From assembly GCA_950097015.1 (NCBI GenBank), contig CATNEN010000039.1, positions 5,286,501-5,350,500 on the forward strand: DNA of 64,000 bases, read 5' to 3'. The stretch's first letter is position 1. Every line of letters starts with the position of its first letter. The notes below the pieces were generated by a model. The model did not search any database. It was not told where the DNA came from and was given only the letters and a program-made list of their open reading frames with translations. The stretch is from Macrostomum hystrix (Eukaryota; Platyhelminthes; Macrostomidae). The translations under genes were made by a program, and so were the position numbers. Below are positions 45,601-55,805 of this stretch, one piece after another.

Positions 45601-48600
45601 GCCACACTGTACATTTTAAGCCAATAAGTATTTAATCAACCAGATCTCGAGCCTCAGCATCAGCCATCCATCACATGTCCCACCTGCATGTCCCTTCGCC
45701 GCAAGTCGGCCTCCAGCTGCTGAATCCTGGCGTTGGCCGCCTCCAATCGACGCGAATGCCTCAGATCGGCGCTCATCGACCTCTTCAAAGAAGTTAGCTG
45801 CCTGTTGATGCCGTTAAAGACGCCCTCCTCGCCGCTGGACATCGGTTCGTAGAGGCTGCGCTTTGGCTGACGGGGATTCTGCTGCTGCTGCTGCTGTTGC
45901 TGCAGGGATAACCGGCTGCCCCCAGCCCTGCTGCGAGCCGACGGTCCCGGAGGCGGCAAACTTGTCGGCCGTCTGGGAGGCGGTTGGCGGCGTTCGCCGC
46001 GCTCCGCGTCGCTGTAGTTCTCGTTGCCCTCGTGGTCCTCTAGATCATTGTAATCGTCGTCATCATCGTCGTCAGAGCTCCAGGGATTCACTGGGCGATT
46101 GTGTGAGACAATCGACACACGTGGCTGCTGCTGCTGCTGATGCTGTGAGTAGGAGTTGCGCCAATGCTTTGTATGAGCGTAAAAGGCGCAAAAAGCCTCT
46201 CCTAGAGGTTATTCGCTGTGGAACTGTCCTCGTTAGGAGAAGTTTGGTGTGGGACATGGTGTGGGACATGGTGTGGGACATGGTGTGGGGCATGATGGTT
46301 TCAAAGGCAGCAAACTTGTCGACCGTGTGACAGTCTAATATTAAGGTAGTTTCGGTGTGGGACAGCTGGGCGCGGCACAGTGTCTGGGTGTGGGGTAGTC
46401 AGGGTGTGGTGCAGTCAGGGTGTGGGTCAGTCAGGGTGTGGGACAATCTGGGTGTGGTGCAGTCAGGGTGTGGGTCAGTCAGGGTGTGGGTCAGTCAGGG
46501 TGTGGTGCAGTCAGGGTGTGGTGCAGTCAGGGTGTGGTGCAGTCAGGGTGTGGTGCAGTCAGGGTGTGGTGCAGTCAGGGTGTGGGACAGTCAGGGTGTG
46601 GGACAGTCAGGGTGTGGGACAGTCAGGGTGTATGTCAGTCAGGCTGTGGGACAGTCAGGGTGTGGGTCAGTCAGGCTGTGGGACAGTCAGGGTGTGGGCC
46701 AGTCAGGGTGTGGTGCAGTCAGGACGTAAAAAATCAACCTTGGCTGGTGTTCCGCGGGTGGCTCCTCGCCACTGTTTCCGAGGCCTGGCATCTTCGGCAT
46801 CATCGCGGGCCTCATTACGACGACGATCGTAGAAATCGTCGGCCGCTGTCGCCGCAGCGTCAGGTTCGTCGGCAGCTTCGGAATCGTCGTCGCTGCGCAG
46901 ACGTCGCCGTCCAGAGCCGCTGGCAAGCATGTTTGAATGCTGGCGATAAGTGCCGCCGCTGCCGCCGCGCTTCAACAGCTCGGCCTCAGTTGGCAGGCGA
47001 ATCGGCCGGTTTTGAGAGGCCTCGCGGCTGCTTGAGTCCGCTTGCTTTCCTAGAATCCTAGTCCTAGACTCAACGCGTTCTTCTTCTTTCTCCTCCTCGC
47101 CTGGTTTTTCTTCCGGTGGCTGGCAGCGGGAAAATGGAAGCAGTTTTATTTAGCACGGCTTACCAAGGAGGGGGGCAGCAATTGAGAAGATTGGCAGGCC
47201 TACGAGGTGGGTATAATAAAATTCAATAGGCGAGCACGGGGGCAGCCACTCCTCACATCGCCATATCCTCCAGTTAAATTATCCTCAAAGGCCTGAAGGG
47301 ACTTTCCATTGCAGGTGGGTCATTTTTGGACGAGAGGAAGAATGCAATTTAAAATTCCCTCAGTTGCGACGTTTTTATATCCCATTTTTATATTAATATT
47401 CTATTATTAATAATAGAATAGTCGCGCTGCAACACGACTTTGCCTTCTTAAAGCATTAAATCACTAAAGACAGGCACTGATTTTCATAAATCATAATTCA
47501 AAAATATATTATAAAAAAGGCATCTGCATAGATTTGGATAATTTTAAGTTGTAGGATTTTGAGAACAGTGCGATTCTGAGCAGTGAGATTCTGAGCAGGG
47601 AGATTCTGAGCAGTGAGATTCTAAGCAGGGAGATTCTGAGCAGTGAGATTCTAAGCAGTGAGATTCTGAGCAGGGAGATTCTGAGCAGTGAGATTCGGAG
47701 TAGTGAGATTCTAAGCAGTGAGATTCTGAGCAGGGAGATTCTGAGCAGTGCGATTCTGAGTAGTGCGATTCTACGCAATGAGATTCTACGCAGTGAGATT
47801 CTACACAGTGAGATTCTAAGCAGTGAGATTCGGAGTAGTGAGATTCTAAGCAGTGAGATTCTGAGCAGGGAGATTCTGAGCAGTGAGATTCTGAGCAGTG
47901 AGATTCTGAGCAGTGAGATTCTGAGCAGTGAGATTCTACGCACTGGGACTCTAAGCAGCACTGAAGATCTGTGGGTGAATGACTGAAGCACTGAAGACCA
48001 ACAAGTTCAGAAGAATTAAGATATGCTGATGTGTAACTTACCTGTTGAGTTGTGTTGCGTTTAGCACCAAAAAGTTGCTGCTGCTGCTGTTGTTGCTGCT
48101 TTTTATTCTGCTTCAGCGGTCTCAACTGAGATTCCTCGTCCTGTTCCTCTTCTTCAATCACGCGTGTCTGCTTGGCTCTGGCCAGCAAGCGTCTATTATC
48201 ATCCCCAGCGGATGAGTAAGCTGGACGATGATAGTGTCGGCTGAGTCCTGCAGCCCCACTGGCGGATTCCGCAGTCTTGAAAATAAAATAGGTAATAAAT
48301 TCAAAGTCAAGCAATAAGCAGTTATTCCACTGAGACTAAATGTGCAGTTGTTCAAGTATCCGAGTCGGGTCTTTTTTCTTCAGCCTCGAGTGAGTTGCTA
48401 AATATTTGGCCCTCTATAATACACAAGAATGGAGAGCGCTGCTTTGCACACTTCTTTCCTAGAAAAATCTGTGGTCTCTTCTCTTCTCTCTCGTCGGCAT
48501 CAAAGCTTCTTCCAACCAACACTAAAAGAGGAGGTTGGAGAGGCAAGCGAGAGAGAAATAACGCAGAATTAAAAAGCAGCCAAGACCAAAAAGAAACGGA

Positions 48601-48728
48601 TCAGTTTGGCTTTGTGCAGTGTGTTTGCCAAGGTGTTGTTTAAGGTAAAAACTACCCGCATATTTTGCTGCTCTCCCTGTCAAGAAGCATCGCCTAAATA
48701 CACAGCATGCCAGTCTGCCAACAACACA

Positions 48729-48763
<35 letters not shown>

Positions 48764-51700
48764 GCTGCCCAATACCCGACCCGTACACAGATTCTAATAG
48801 CAGAGCTCATTGTTAACTAGTTAACTAACTAGTCTGGTTATCGGCCACAAACGTGGAATGTTAAACACAAATTGACTAGCTTTATAATTTAGAATCTATT
48901 TTGTTTTGTGCCATTAGTAATACGTGCGAACTGCTGGCAGAGATATTATACAAAACTTTAACAAAAATAACTGATTACACCTGCCCAATTGTATCTGAAG
49001 GCTGTGTGCGGCTGTTCAGTCCATGGACTGGGGGGGGGGACGCCACACCCACCCTCAATAACGCCAGCTGATGCTGTTACCCATAAATTGCTGCATAATT
49101 AAAGCAATGCAGAGTTAGGTGTCTCGGTAAAGGACATAAATTCAAGCAGGGGTTGTAGCCTTGTGGTTAGGGCGTCGAATTCACTACTTGAAGGTCGCGG
49201 GTTCGATTCCCGATTTCACTGGAACAATCCATTGCTTTAATTCACCCAGCTGTTAAATGTGTACCAGGATTAGCTGGGGTAATTGAAGGTGGGTATGGCT
49301 TCCCCCAGTCCATGGACTGAACAGCCTTTAGACGCGCCGCGCAATAGCTGCGGCTGTGCCCGATTGGGCAGGCGTAATCAGTTATTATTATTTATCAAAT
49401 GTTATATTTTAGAAGAAATTCAGCAGCTATTGAGGATCTGTTCAGTCCATGGACTGGGGCATTCACACTAACTTTAACTTCTATCCAGCTAATGCTACTT
49501 CCTAACAATTTTAACAGCATGTGAGCTTAATTGTTATCATTGAGTCTAAATTCGAACTTCAGACCTACAACCGGCACTAACCAGGTTGAGCAGCGAGTCA
49601 CCCTGCCCAGAATCATCCGGTCCTTCATCGTCATTGCCAGCCTCCTCATATTCGTATTGTTCTTCGAATCTGTCGCCAGTTTGGGCTCGCATCTTCGGTG
49701 ACTGCTTGACAGCACTTTTTTGAGGCGAATCAGGCATTGCAGTGACTGACGATGAATAGTTATCATCGGGGGCCTGGAGTCTCTGAAATAAGCATTCAGT
49801 GTTTGACAAACTGGATGTTCAGTGTTAGACAAACTGTATGTTCAGCGTCAGATGAAACTGTGTGCTCAACATTAGACTCACCCCGGCAGTGAGGGGTGTC
49901 ACAGGCGTCACTGGTGTGCTAGCAGCGGATCTCAGGGTTCGATTACGCACGGCTCGTTTCAAACGATTCAAAGCCTGACCCAGGCTGTCGGTGCCAAACC
50001 CCGTCTGTTGTCCGGTCTGAGAAAAACGGAAAAACGGTGTGACAAACAGAATATATACTGCAAATCAAGCAGCTGTTTTATAGATAGACTGCGCCAATTG
50101 GCACACTGGCAAGCAGTAATGAGTTCCTGGGCTAGCTAAGCTTGCACATACACTCTGCCTATTAAACAAAATAATTAGCATTCTGGCAAAGTCAAAGCCG
50201 GTAATTAATACAATTAAACGGGTTCGGAACCATGCCATCGGTAACCATGGCAACCAAAATTAGAATCAAGAAGACAATCCTGGCACAGACACAGCTAGCT
50301 AAAGACTGCGCGCCTCTATCTGTTCAGTCTGTGGACAGTACCCAATTAACAGCTCATTACACTAAAGTGATTCGAACTAGCGACCTTTTGAAAAGAAGCA
50401 CTAATTAATGGGCTACAGGCTCCATTGATGCATTAGACAAGCTTAAACAAAAAGTATTAATAATAATTTTAAAAAATAACAAAGAAATGGTTACCATGGA
50501 AACCAATGGTAAACTTTTTCCCATTTCTACCTCAGCCTCATCAGCGTCAACCACATCTTCGTCGTCGTGGCCGTCGGATTCGCCGCCAGCCAGCCAATCC
50601 TTCAAGCGTCGATCGATTTCAGTGGCGGCTGCGGCTGCCAACGCTGCAGCGGAGCTCGGCTCTGACATCATCGTAGAGGCGGCGGCACTGGCAATGGCGG
50701 CGGCGGCTTGCGACGACTCCAGCCGAGCGGCCCGCTGCTCGGCGGCTGCCCGGCCGGCTGATTCGTCGGCCAGGGCTTGTCGAAGGTTGGCGCACTCTTC
50801 GCGTCGCTGCTCGAGTTGCCTATAGAACAGAGAGGGTCAGGCAGGCTGCAAAATACAGCCACACCGCCACGTATGGGACTGAACCCTAAGGATCTTCAGG
50901 CACGGAACTTTGAACATTCTCAGCTATCAGCCTTTTAATTCTAAGCTCCTCAGGTATGGAACTTCCACCTGACCAAGATCCTCAGGTATGGGACCTCCAA
51001 CTCACAGGTCCTCAGGTATGGGACCTCCAACTCACAGGTCCTCAGGTATGGGACCTCCAACTCACAGGTCATCAGGTATGGGACCTCCAACTCACAGGTC
51101 CTCAGGTATGGGACCTCCAACTCACAGGTCCTCAGGTATGGGACCTCCAACTCACAGGTCCTCAGGTATGGGACCTCCAACTCACAGGTCCTCAGTTATG
51201 GGACCTCCAACTCACAGGTCCTCAGGTATGGGACTTTCAGCTCACTGATCCTCAGCCATGGGACATCCAGCTGACCAAGATCCTCATGTATGGGACCTCC
51301 AACTCACAGGTCCTCAGGTATGGGACTTCCAACTCACAGGTCCTCAGGTATGGGACTTTCAGCTCACTGATCCTCAGCCATGGGACATCCAGCTGACCAA
51401 GATCCTCAGGTATGGGAGCTCCAACTCACAAATACTCAGGCATGGGACCTCCAACTCACAGATACTCAGGAATAGGATTCTTAAAGTATTCACTTTTTAG
51501 ATTTAAAAAAGTTGCGATGCCTGAGACAAAATAGCCAATAAAAGCGGTCAACCAACCTGCCCAGCTGGCGGATCTCCGGCGCGGTGAGCGCCAGCCTTTT
51601 GTCCTCGGCCGACTGGGCCCGCTCTTTCAGCAGCTCCTCCTCCAGGCGCCGGCGCTGCCTGTCCGAGGCGTCCAGCTGGGCGCGGAGCTGGCGCTGCCCG

Positions 51701-54700
51701 GCCTGCAGCTCTGACTCGGCTTGCCGCGCCTGGCGAAGCCGCGACTCGGCTGCCGCGGCGTCCTCTCGCAGCACTGTCAGGGTGGCATCGGCTCGATCTA
51801 GCTGGTCGCGACGCTGTGCTAGTCGACGATCTAGAGCGGCCAGGACGCGCTGTCGATAATCCAGGAGCTGCGGCGAAGCTGCCAGCGGACTGGGATTCGG
51901 CCGATCGGCGCTCGGGGTGGACAGCTCGTGCTGGCTGGCCGACAGACGCGGCGGACTGAACCGCACAGCGGCTGCCGTGGCTGCCGCAGCCGCCGCGATG
52001 TAGCGGGCCTTGCCGATGTAGGGCGACTCCCCCGTACCGCCGGCGGCGCCATCAGCTGCGTCGTCCTTTGAGGACAGAAAAGAGGCCGGTTGTTTTCGAT
52101 TGGTTGGGATAATTGGTAGTTTGGTAGGAATCGAACCCCCGACTTTTAAGTCGCGAGTCCCAATTGTTTCAAAAAAGTCCAACCGAGTCAATGGAAGAGC
52201 CGGGCGCTCGGCCCAGTGCGCCGAATTTCTCGTCCATCTTGTAGAACACCAGCTCCTGCTCCAGCTCATAGTGCTTCCTTGAGGCTTTCGCCAGTTCTTC
52301 TGTCTTCTTCTGCAGCTGATAGGGTGCATCAGGAGGGAGGGTGATTAGATGGGATAAAACCAACTATAGCTAAGTGTGGAGCAACCCATTTTAAACTCTA
52401 TATTGATTAACTCAGTTTTCTGTTCCGTCTTCATAACGTTAAGCGAGTGTTTCGCAGCGACTTGGCAAAGACAGCTTTCAGCGAACGTAAGAAAATTATA
52501 AAATCTAAGAAAGAACGAAATTAAAATGGTAACTTTAAAAACACTTGCAAAAGCTATCAATCTGCCAGTCAAAGTGAAACTTACTTTATTTGCAGATATC
52601 GCATGTTTCTTTCATCATTGTTTGTCATCATACGAGTAATATACTCATTCAGAAAGAACAGCTGACAGGTCAGACGGGGAGAACAGCTGACAGGTCAGAT
52701 GGGGAGAACAGCTTACAGGTCAGACGGGGAATACAGCTGACAGGTCAGATGGGGAGAACAGCTGACAGGTCAGATGGGGAGAACAGCTGACAGGTCAGAT
52801 GGGGAGAACAGCTGACAGGTCAGATGGGGAGAACAGCTGACAGCTTAGATGGGGACAACAGCTGACGGGTCAGATGGGGAGAACAGCTGACAGGTCAGAT
52901 GGGGAGAACAGCTGACAGGTCAGACGGGGAGAACAGCTGACAGCTCAGATGGGGAGAACAGCTGACAGGTCAGATGGGGAGAACAGCTGACAGATCAGAC
53001 GGGGAGAACAGCTGACAGCTCAGATGGGGACAACAGCTGACAGGTCAGATGGGGAGAACAGATGACAGGTCAGACGGGGAGAACAGCTGACAGCTCAGAT
53101 GGGGACAACAGCTGACAGGTCAGATGGGGAGAACAGATGACAGCTCAGATGGGGACAACAGCTGACAGGTCAGATGGGGAGAACAGATGACAGGTTAGAT
53201 GGGGAGAATAGCCGACGGGTCAGATGGGGAGAACAGATGACAGGTCAGATGGGGAGAACAGATGACAGGTCAGACGGGGAGAACAGATGACAGGTCAGAT
53301 GGGGAGAACAGCCGACGGGTCAGATGGGGAGAACAGATGACAGGTCAGACGGGGAGAACAGATGACAGGTCAGATGGGGAGAACAGCCGACGGGTCAGAT
53401 GGGGAGAACACAGTGGGCAGAGGAGCTTACGAGGCTGTCCTTGAGCCGCAGCTGTTGCAGCAAATCTTCTCTCTCACGCTCTCGCTCGTCCTGCTGCTCA
53501 AGCGCTGAGTCGACCTGGCCGTTAAGCTCGCCAACCTCCTCCTCGTAGGTGAGCAGTTGGGCCCGCAGTTCGTCCGCTGCAAACTCGGCCTCCTCGAGTT
53601 TGATCTGCAGTCTGTCGGCTTCGTCCTGACGAAATCTGGCGTCGGCTTCGGCGCGCTCAAGTGGCGCCACCGGCCGGCCGTCCAATTTGGCCAGGCTGGG
53701 CAGGCAGAACAGCAGGTAGGGCCGGTAGTGCTCAAGATCGCTGATTGGATTGCCAGACAGACTCAGCGTGGCCAGGTTGGCTAGTAGGCGGAGCTTGGCC
53801 GGCTCAGAGAGCTGGGGATAAAAAGTGACGAGATGCAATTGGGATCCGAATGAAAATCCCAGTCTTAAACCTAGCTGAGTCAAAGACACTCGCGCCTTAA
53901 GTCATTGAGCTCAAGCTCCACCAAGGCACTGTGAGTACACCGCCTGAACCCTGACTTTCTCATCGTCAATGTACACTCTCACTCTGCCTGGGAGGTTGAC
54001 CCCAAGGGGCATAAATTGCACGACAAGCCCCCAAGCCTTCTCTCCGCGGCTGCGCCCCTAATTAACGTGGCGCAGCCACGGATATATATATGTTATTATA
54101 ACGTTATAATTATTATAGTTTGGCCTTTAAAATTCCTGGTTTTTTATAAAATAATTCTAGTCATTTTAGTCGTTCCAAATTCCCAAACTGTGAAAACACG
54201 AGCCCACATATACGCACCGATTCAATTTTGTTATCCCCTAGTAGCAGGGTGTCTAAACACTTCAACCGCCTAGCCATACCGGCAGGCAGGCTGGCAATGA
54301 GGTTGCCAGTCAGGTTCAGCAGGCGCAGTTGCGTCAGAGCCTCGAAGCAATCGATTCGGCCAATCCGGTTGTGGGCCAGATTTAATTCGCGCAGGCGGAC
54401 CAGCTTGTCCAAGTGCTCCATTTTTTCTATGATGTTGAAGCTGAGCGTCAGCGACTGCAAGTTCTTCAGCTTGTCCAGATTCTCGATAAACTGTGTTCAA
54501 TTAGGTCCAAGGGGAGTGTTTTGTTTACATGAAGCTGTTAGCCTTGTGATTACAGCTTTGGTCTTGTGTTTAAGTGGTCGCAAGTTCGAATCTCAGCCGA
54601 ATGGACCCAGTTTCTTGCTAAAGGACACAAATTATTCTAGTGGGGTCGGGAATCGAAGCCCCGACCTTCAAGTCGTGAGTCCCACACTGAAACCACTAGG

Positions 54701-55203
54701 CTACAGCCCCTGATTAAGGTACATATCACATATTTTATACCCCTTTACAATGGAAATAATCTAATTTTACAGATTTTACTCACTCGGATCTTACGGTTGT
54801 CTGTCCTGTTGGACAGGTTCAAGGAGAACACAGTGGCCAGATCCTGCTGTCTGGAGGCCCTGAGTACCAGCGACTCGGAGATATAGCGAACACCACTGGC
54901 ACCAGCTGACTGTGGCTGCAGTGAACTGCGCTTCTCAATGCTGACTGTTAAAAATAATAACCCAAGTATTAATATTCACAGGAAAACTTATAGGGTCTAG
55001 CCCACTTCCTGGGCTTAAGATTTGGACTTTTGACTAATGTATGAAAAAAATGTGAACAAACAGTTTAACTTACCACCCTCATGTGACAAGCCACTATTGA
55101 TGGTCTCATCCTCATCTGTAGATGGAACAGAATCTTCTGTGACAGCACTAGCACTACTAGGACCAACTCTTGGTGAGCGCAATGGAATTCTGGACTGACT
55201 CAT
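33695..55203 (-). CDS. CNTRL: Centriolin (CNTRL), complete 25-exon gene
   Basis: Centriolin sits on the mother centriole and midbody and is needed for abscission and microtubule anchoring. Exons, 5' to 3': 55203-55074, 54944-54784, 54490-54218, 53811-53431, 52315-52184, 52065-51557, 50819-50531, 50016-49882, 49782-49582, 48275-48042, 47119-46739, 46142-45684, 44978-44499, 42982-42576, 42114-41671, 41569-41443, 40477-40196, 39201-38898, 37807-37590, 37219-37073, 36639-36523, 36035-35833, 35669-35450, 34924-34784, 34132-33695. They sum to 6813 nt, 2270 aa, all phases fitting; human CNTRL has 2325. Leucine-rich repeats lie at ~60-225 (LTLSFNIIEKMEHLDKL). Diagnostic motifs: HYELEQELVFYKMDEKFGAL, ESPYIGKARY (~372) and CNVPEHHDLE (~1287). 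Most of the rest is coiled coil. An in-frame ATG 11 codons upstream (55236) is an alternative start. Confidence 0.95.
34200..34470. repeat. Degenerate ~60-bp repeats in CNTRL intron 24
   Basis: Diverged copies around gggatatttagggagaat and atttcaacctgagtaa. Spacing is irregular, so this looks like an old array. Confidence 0.55.
34965..35345. repeat. ~30-bp minisatellite in CNTRL intron 23
   Basis: About 12 copies with the core cctagactgccgtctcaaaa then tctcacc, with 30- and 33-nt variants. It takes up most of the intron. Confidence 0.92.
35735..35815 (+). mobile_element. tRNA-like SINE head in CNTRL intron 22
   Basis: Contains an A-box-like ctgagcggtaaggcgtctgg and a B-box gtgggttcgaatcc. 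It lies alone in a 163-nt intron, so only the head was inserted or kept. I could not fold a complete tRNA. Confidence 0.45.
36062..36500. repeat. 30-bp minisatellite in CNTRL intron 21 (~14 copies)
   Basis: Units carry gggtcagtctggggatctg and then tggaaggag or gggaaggagtt. Three frames are open on each strand. It shares a core with the array at 37920-38850. Confidence 0.94.
36773..37030. repeat. 23-bp minisatellite in CNTRL intron 20 (~11 copies)
   Basis: Unit core ggtcagctacctcctaagct plus tca, with a ccacctaaactt variant. It runs nearly up to the exon 20 splice donor region. Confidence 0.93.
37920..38850. repeat. 29-bp minisatellite in CNTRL intron 18 (~32 copies)
   Basis: Units carry agctcaatctgaggatctgg and then gagaatag(c/t). 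Variant forms (cagtctg, ggggatctgtg) recur in blocks, showing segmental copying inside the array. Confidence 0.94.
39340..39715. repeat. 20-bp GC-rich minisatellite in CNTRL intron 17
   Basis: Unit ggggcggagtaggttgtgaa, about 18 copies; some copies end gtgtc. The G-rich strand is the plus strand, opposite to transcription. Confidence 0.92.
40487..41410. repeat. 35-bp minisatellite filling CNTRL intron 16 (~26 copies)
   Basis: Each unit has gcttgtctatgacccattct then ggatgtcatattgtg. It occupies almost the whole intron, starting about 10 nt upstream of the acceptor of exon 17 and stopping about 35 nt from the exon 16 donor. Confidence 0.95.
42150..42335 (-). mobile_element. SINE family A, truncated, in CNTRL intron 14
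   Basis: Conserved blocks gcgtaaattgcacgacaagc and gccgcggaatcgagctcagg are present. The far 3' end is missing, and its truncated end lies only ~36 nt upstream of exon 15. Confidence 0.72.
42488..42560 (+). mobile_element. tRNA-like SINE head remnant
   Basis: A-box-like ctattgggtagcgcgtctga and a B box interrupted by a few extra bases (ggagttcgttagaaatccc). It lies between SINE A and exon 14. Confidence 0.4.
43485..43680 (+). mobile_element. Degenerate SINE family B copy
   Basis: B-box region gtcgggagttcgaatcta and body blocks (cagtttatccagcagc, cggtccacggactgaacag) identify the family. The A box is eroded. It lies in CNTRL intron 13. Confidence 0.6.
43765..44190. repeat. 15-bp minisatellite in CNTRL intron 13
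   Basis: Unit gggattctgagcagt with g/a and tt variants, interrupted twice by a gaatgaagattcagaaaaac block. It is related to the array at 47555-47960. Confidence 0.92.
44215..44455. repeat. 15-bp minisatellite (~15 copies), very uniform
   Basis: Unit ggaaaagggattcca, nearly perfect, directly following the array at 43765-44190. The shared gggattc core suggests one grew out of the other. Confidence 0.94.
45005..45597. repeat. 16-bp minisatellite in CNTRL intron 12
   Basis: Unit on the plus strand ccctgactgtcccaca, about 37 copies. It starts ~26 nt upstream of the acceptor of exon 13. The reverse complement of this unit forms the array at 46375-46730. Confidence 0.95.
46240..46730. repeat. 16-bp minisatellite in CNTRL intron 11, inverted relative to 45005-45597
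   Basis: Main array 46375-46730, unit on the plus strand gtgtgggacagtcagg with gtgcag and gtcag variants; a short 12-bp run (gtgtgggacatg) at 46250-46295 precedes it. It ends about 10 nt from the exon 11 donor. Confidence 0.95.
47555..47960. repeat. 15-bp minisatellite in CNTRL intron 10
   Basis: Unit gattctgagcagtga with ctaag and ctacg variants, about 27 copies. Same orientation as the related array at 43765-44190. Confidence 0.93.
48728..48761. repeat. (CA)n microsatellite
   Basis: About 17 dinucleotide units in CNTRL intron 9. Confidence 0.97.
48968..49143 (-). mobile_element. SINE family B, headless, minus strand
   Basis: Tail and body present (ctgttcagtccatggactgg, cacacccaccctcaataacg); the tRNA-like head is missing. 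It meets the next copy head-to-head. Confidence 0.78.
49148..49395 (+). mobile_element. SINE family B, near full length, plus strand
   Basis: Best preserved plus-strand copy: A box gttgtagccttgtggttagg, B box gcgggttcgattcccgat, body cacccagctgttaaatgtgt and cagtccatggactgaacag, tail gcccgattgggcaggcgtaa ending in a ttatt-type run. Confidence 0.85.
49435..49535 (-). mobile_element. SINE family B fragment
   Basis: Body fragment only, with tctgttcagtccatggactg and atccagctaatgct. Third family B piece in the same CNTRL intron. Confidence 0.6.
49790..49880. repeat. Nascent ~28-bp repeat in 99-nt CNTRL intron 8
   Basis: Three diverged copies of a unit with gttcagtgttagacaaactg. The whole intron is only 99 nt, so this may be an early or decayed minisatellite. 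Confidence 0.6.
50312..50420 (-). mobile_element. SINE family B fragment
   Basis: Weak copy with ctgttcagtctgtggacagt, aattaacagctcatt and a decayed B box (gattcgaactagcgacc). It lies in CNTRL intron 7. Confidence 0.45.
50945..51475. repeat. 30-bp minisatellite in CNTRL intron 6 (~17 copies)
   Basis: Units carry cctcaggtatgggacctcca and then actcacaggt. A second variant (cagctgaccaagatcctcag) recurs twice. It shares a cacaggtcctcag block with the 26085-28545 array. Confidence 0.94.
52118..52165 (-). mobile_element. SINE family B head in 118-nt CNTRL intron 5
   Basis: Minus strand carries a B box (ggggttcgattcc) and the preceding arm (cgcgacttaaaagt). It makes up about 40% of a 118-nt intron. 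Confidence 0.6.
52655..53412. repeat. 25-bp minisatellite in CNTRL intron 4 (~30 copies)
   Basis: Units carry gacaggtcagatggggagaa then cagct; variants are cagacgg, gacaaca and gccgacgggt. The latter cluster at the exon-4 side, suggesting polarity of change. Confidence 0.94.
53925..54085 (-). mobile_element. SINE family A, partial
   Basis: Middle block (cataaattgcacgacaagcc, ggctgcgcccc) is clear. Both ends are shortened. It lies in CNTRL intron 3. Confidence 0.65.
54535..54715. mobile_element. Two opposed SINE family B heads
   Basis: 54535-54600 (+) has ttagccttgtgattacagct and cgcaagttcgaatctc. 54608-54715 (-) has a complete head (gaggctgtagcctagtgg-like on the minus strand, ggcttcgattcccgacc). 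They face each other in CNTRL intron 2. Confidence 0.65.
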
Positions 55204-55805
55204 TTTAAATGCCTTTACAAATCCATTGCCTAGCAATAGTATTCTGTCATTTTAGCATTTCACTGGAAAAACACTTAGTTATATTAAAGTAAAGAAAACT
55301 AACAATATATTTTATATTAAGCATGTCACATTAGAATTCAAATGGAACAGAACTAGAAACTTCCTTTAATTATATTAACTGAGTTAAACTTACTTTGAAT
55401 ATTGTAGATATTATCTAGATATTAGGTGGACCTATTATTAATCAGCATTATATGGCACTTCAACATGACATATCTGAAAATGATAGCTAACTGATAAGAA
55501 TAATAGGATATATTGTGAAGATCAGCTTTCAAATCAGTTTTTTTCTGTTGATTCTATGTCTACTTACAGATTTCGATCCAGTTTAGACTTTAGAGAAATT
55601 AATAAACTGAAAGTCTCAAACTCATTGTCTCATTGGTCAGTACACTCAGTTTAGCTACTTGTTTAAGATATTTTAATTGCAGAAATTGTCAATAGTAATG
55701 ATCATTCAGTATGTTTAGCTGTTTATCATATTATGTCTTCACAATCATAGCTCTTAAGAACTAGACTAGCGCTAGCTACTAGCTAGCTAATGGTAGAGTT
55801 ATTTA

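Noticed and set aside
49148-49225. Functional tRNA gene
   Set aside because: A and B boxes are present, but the arms do not form a full cloverleaf and the sequence continues into the SINE B body found in a dozen other places.
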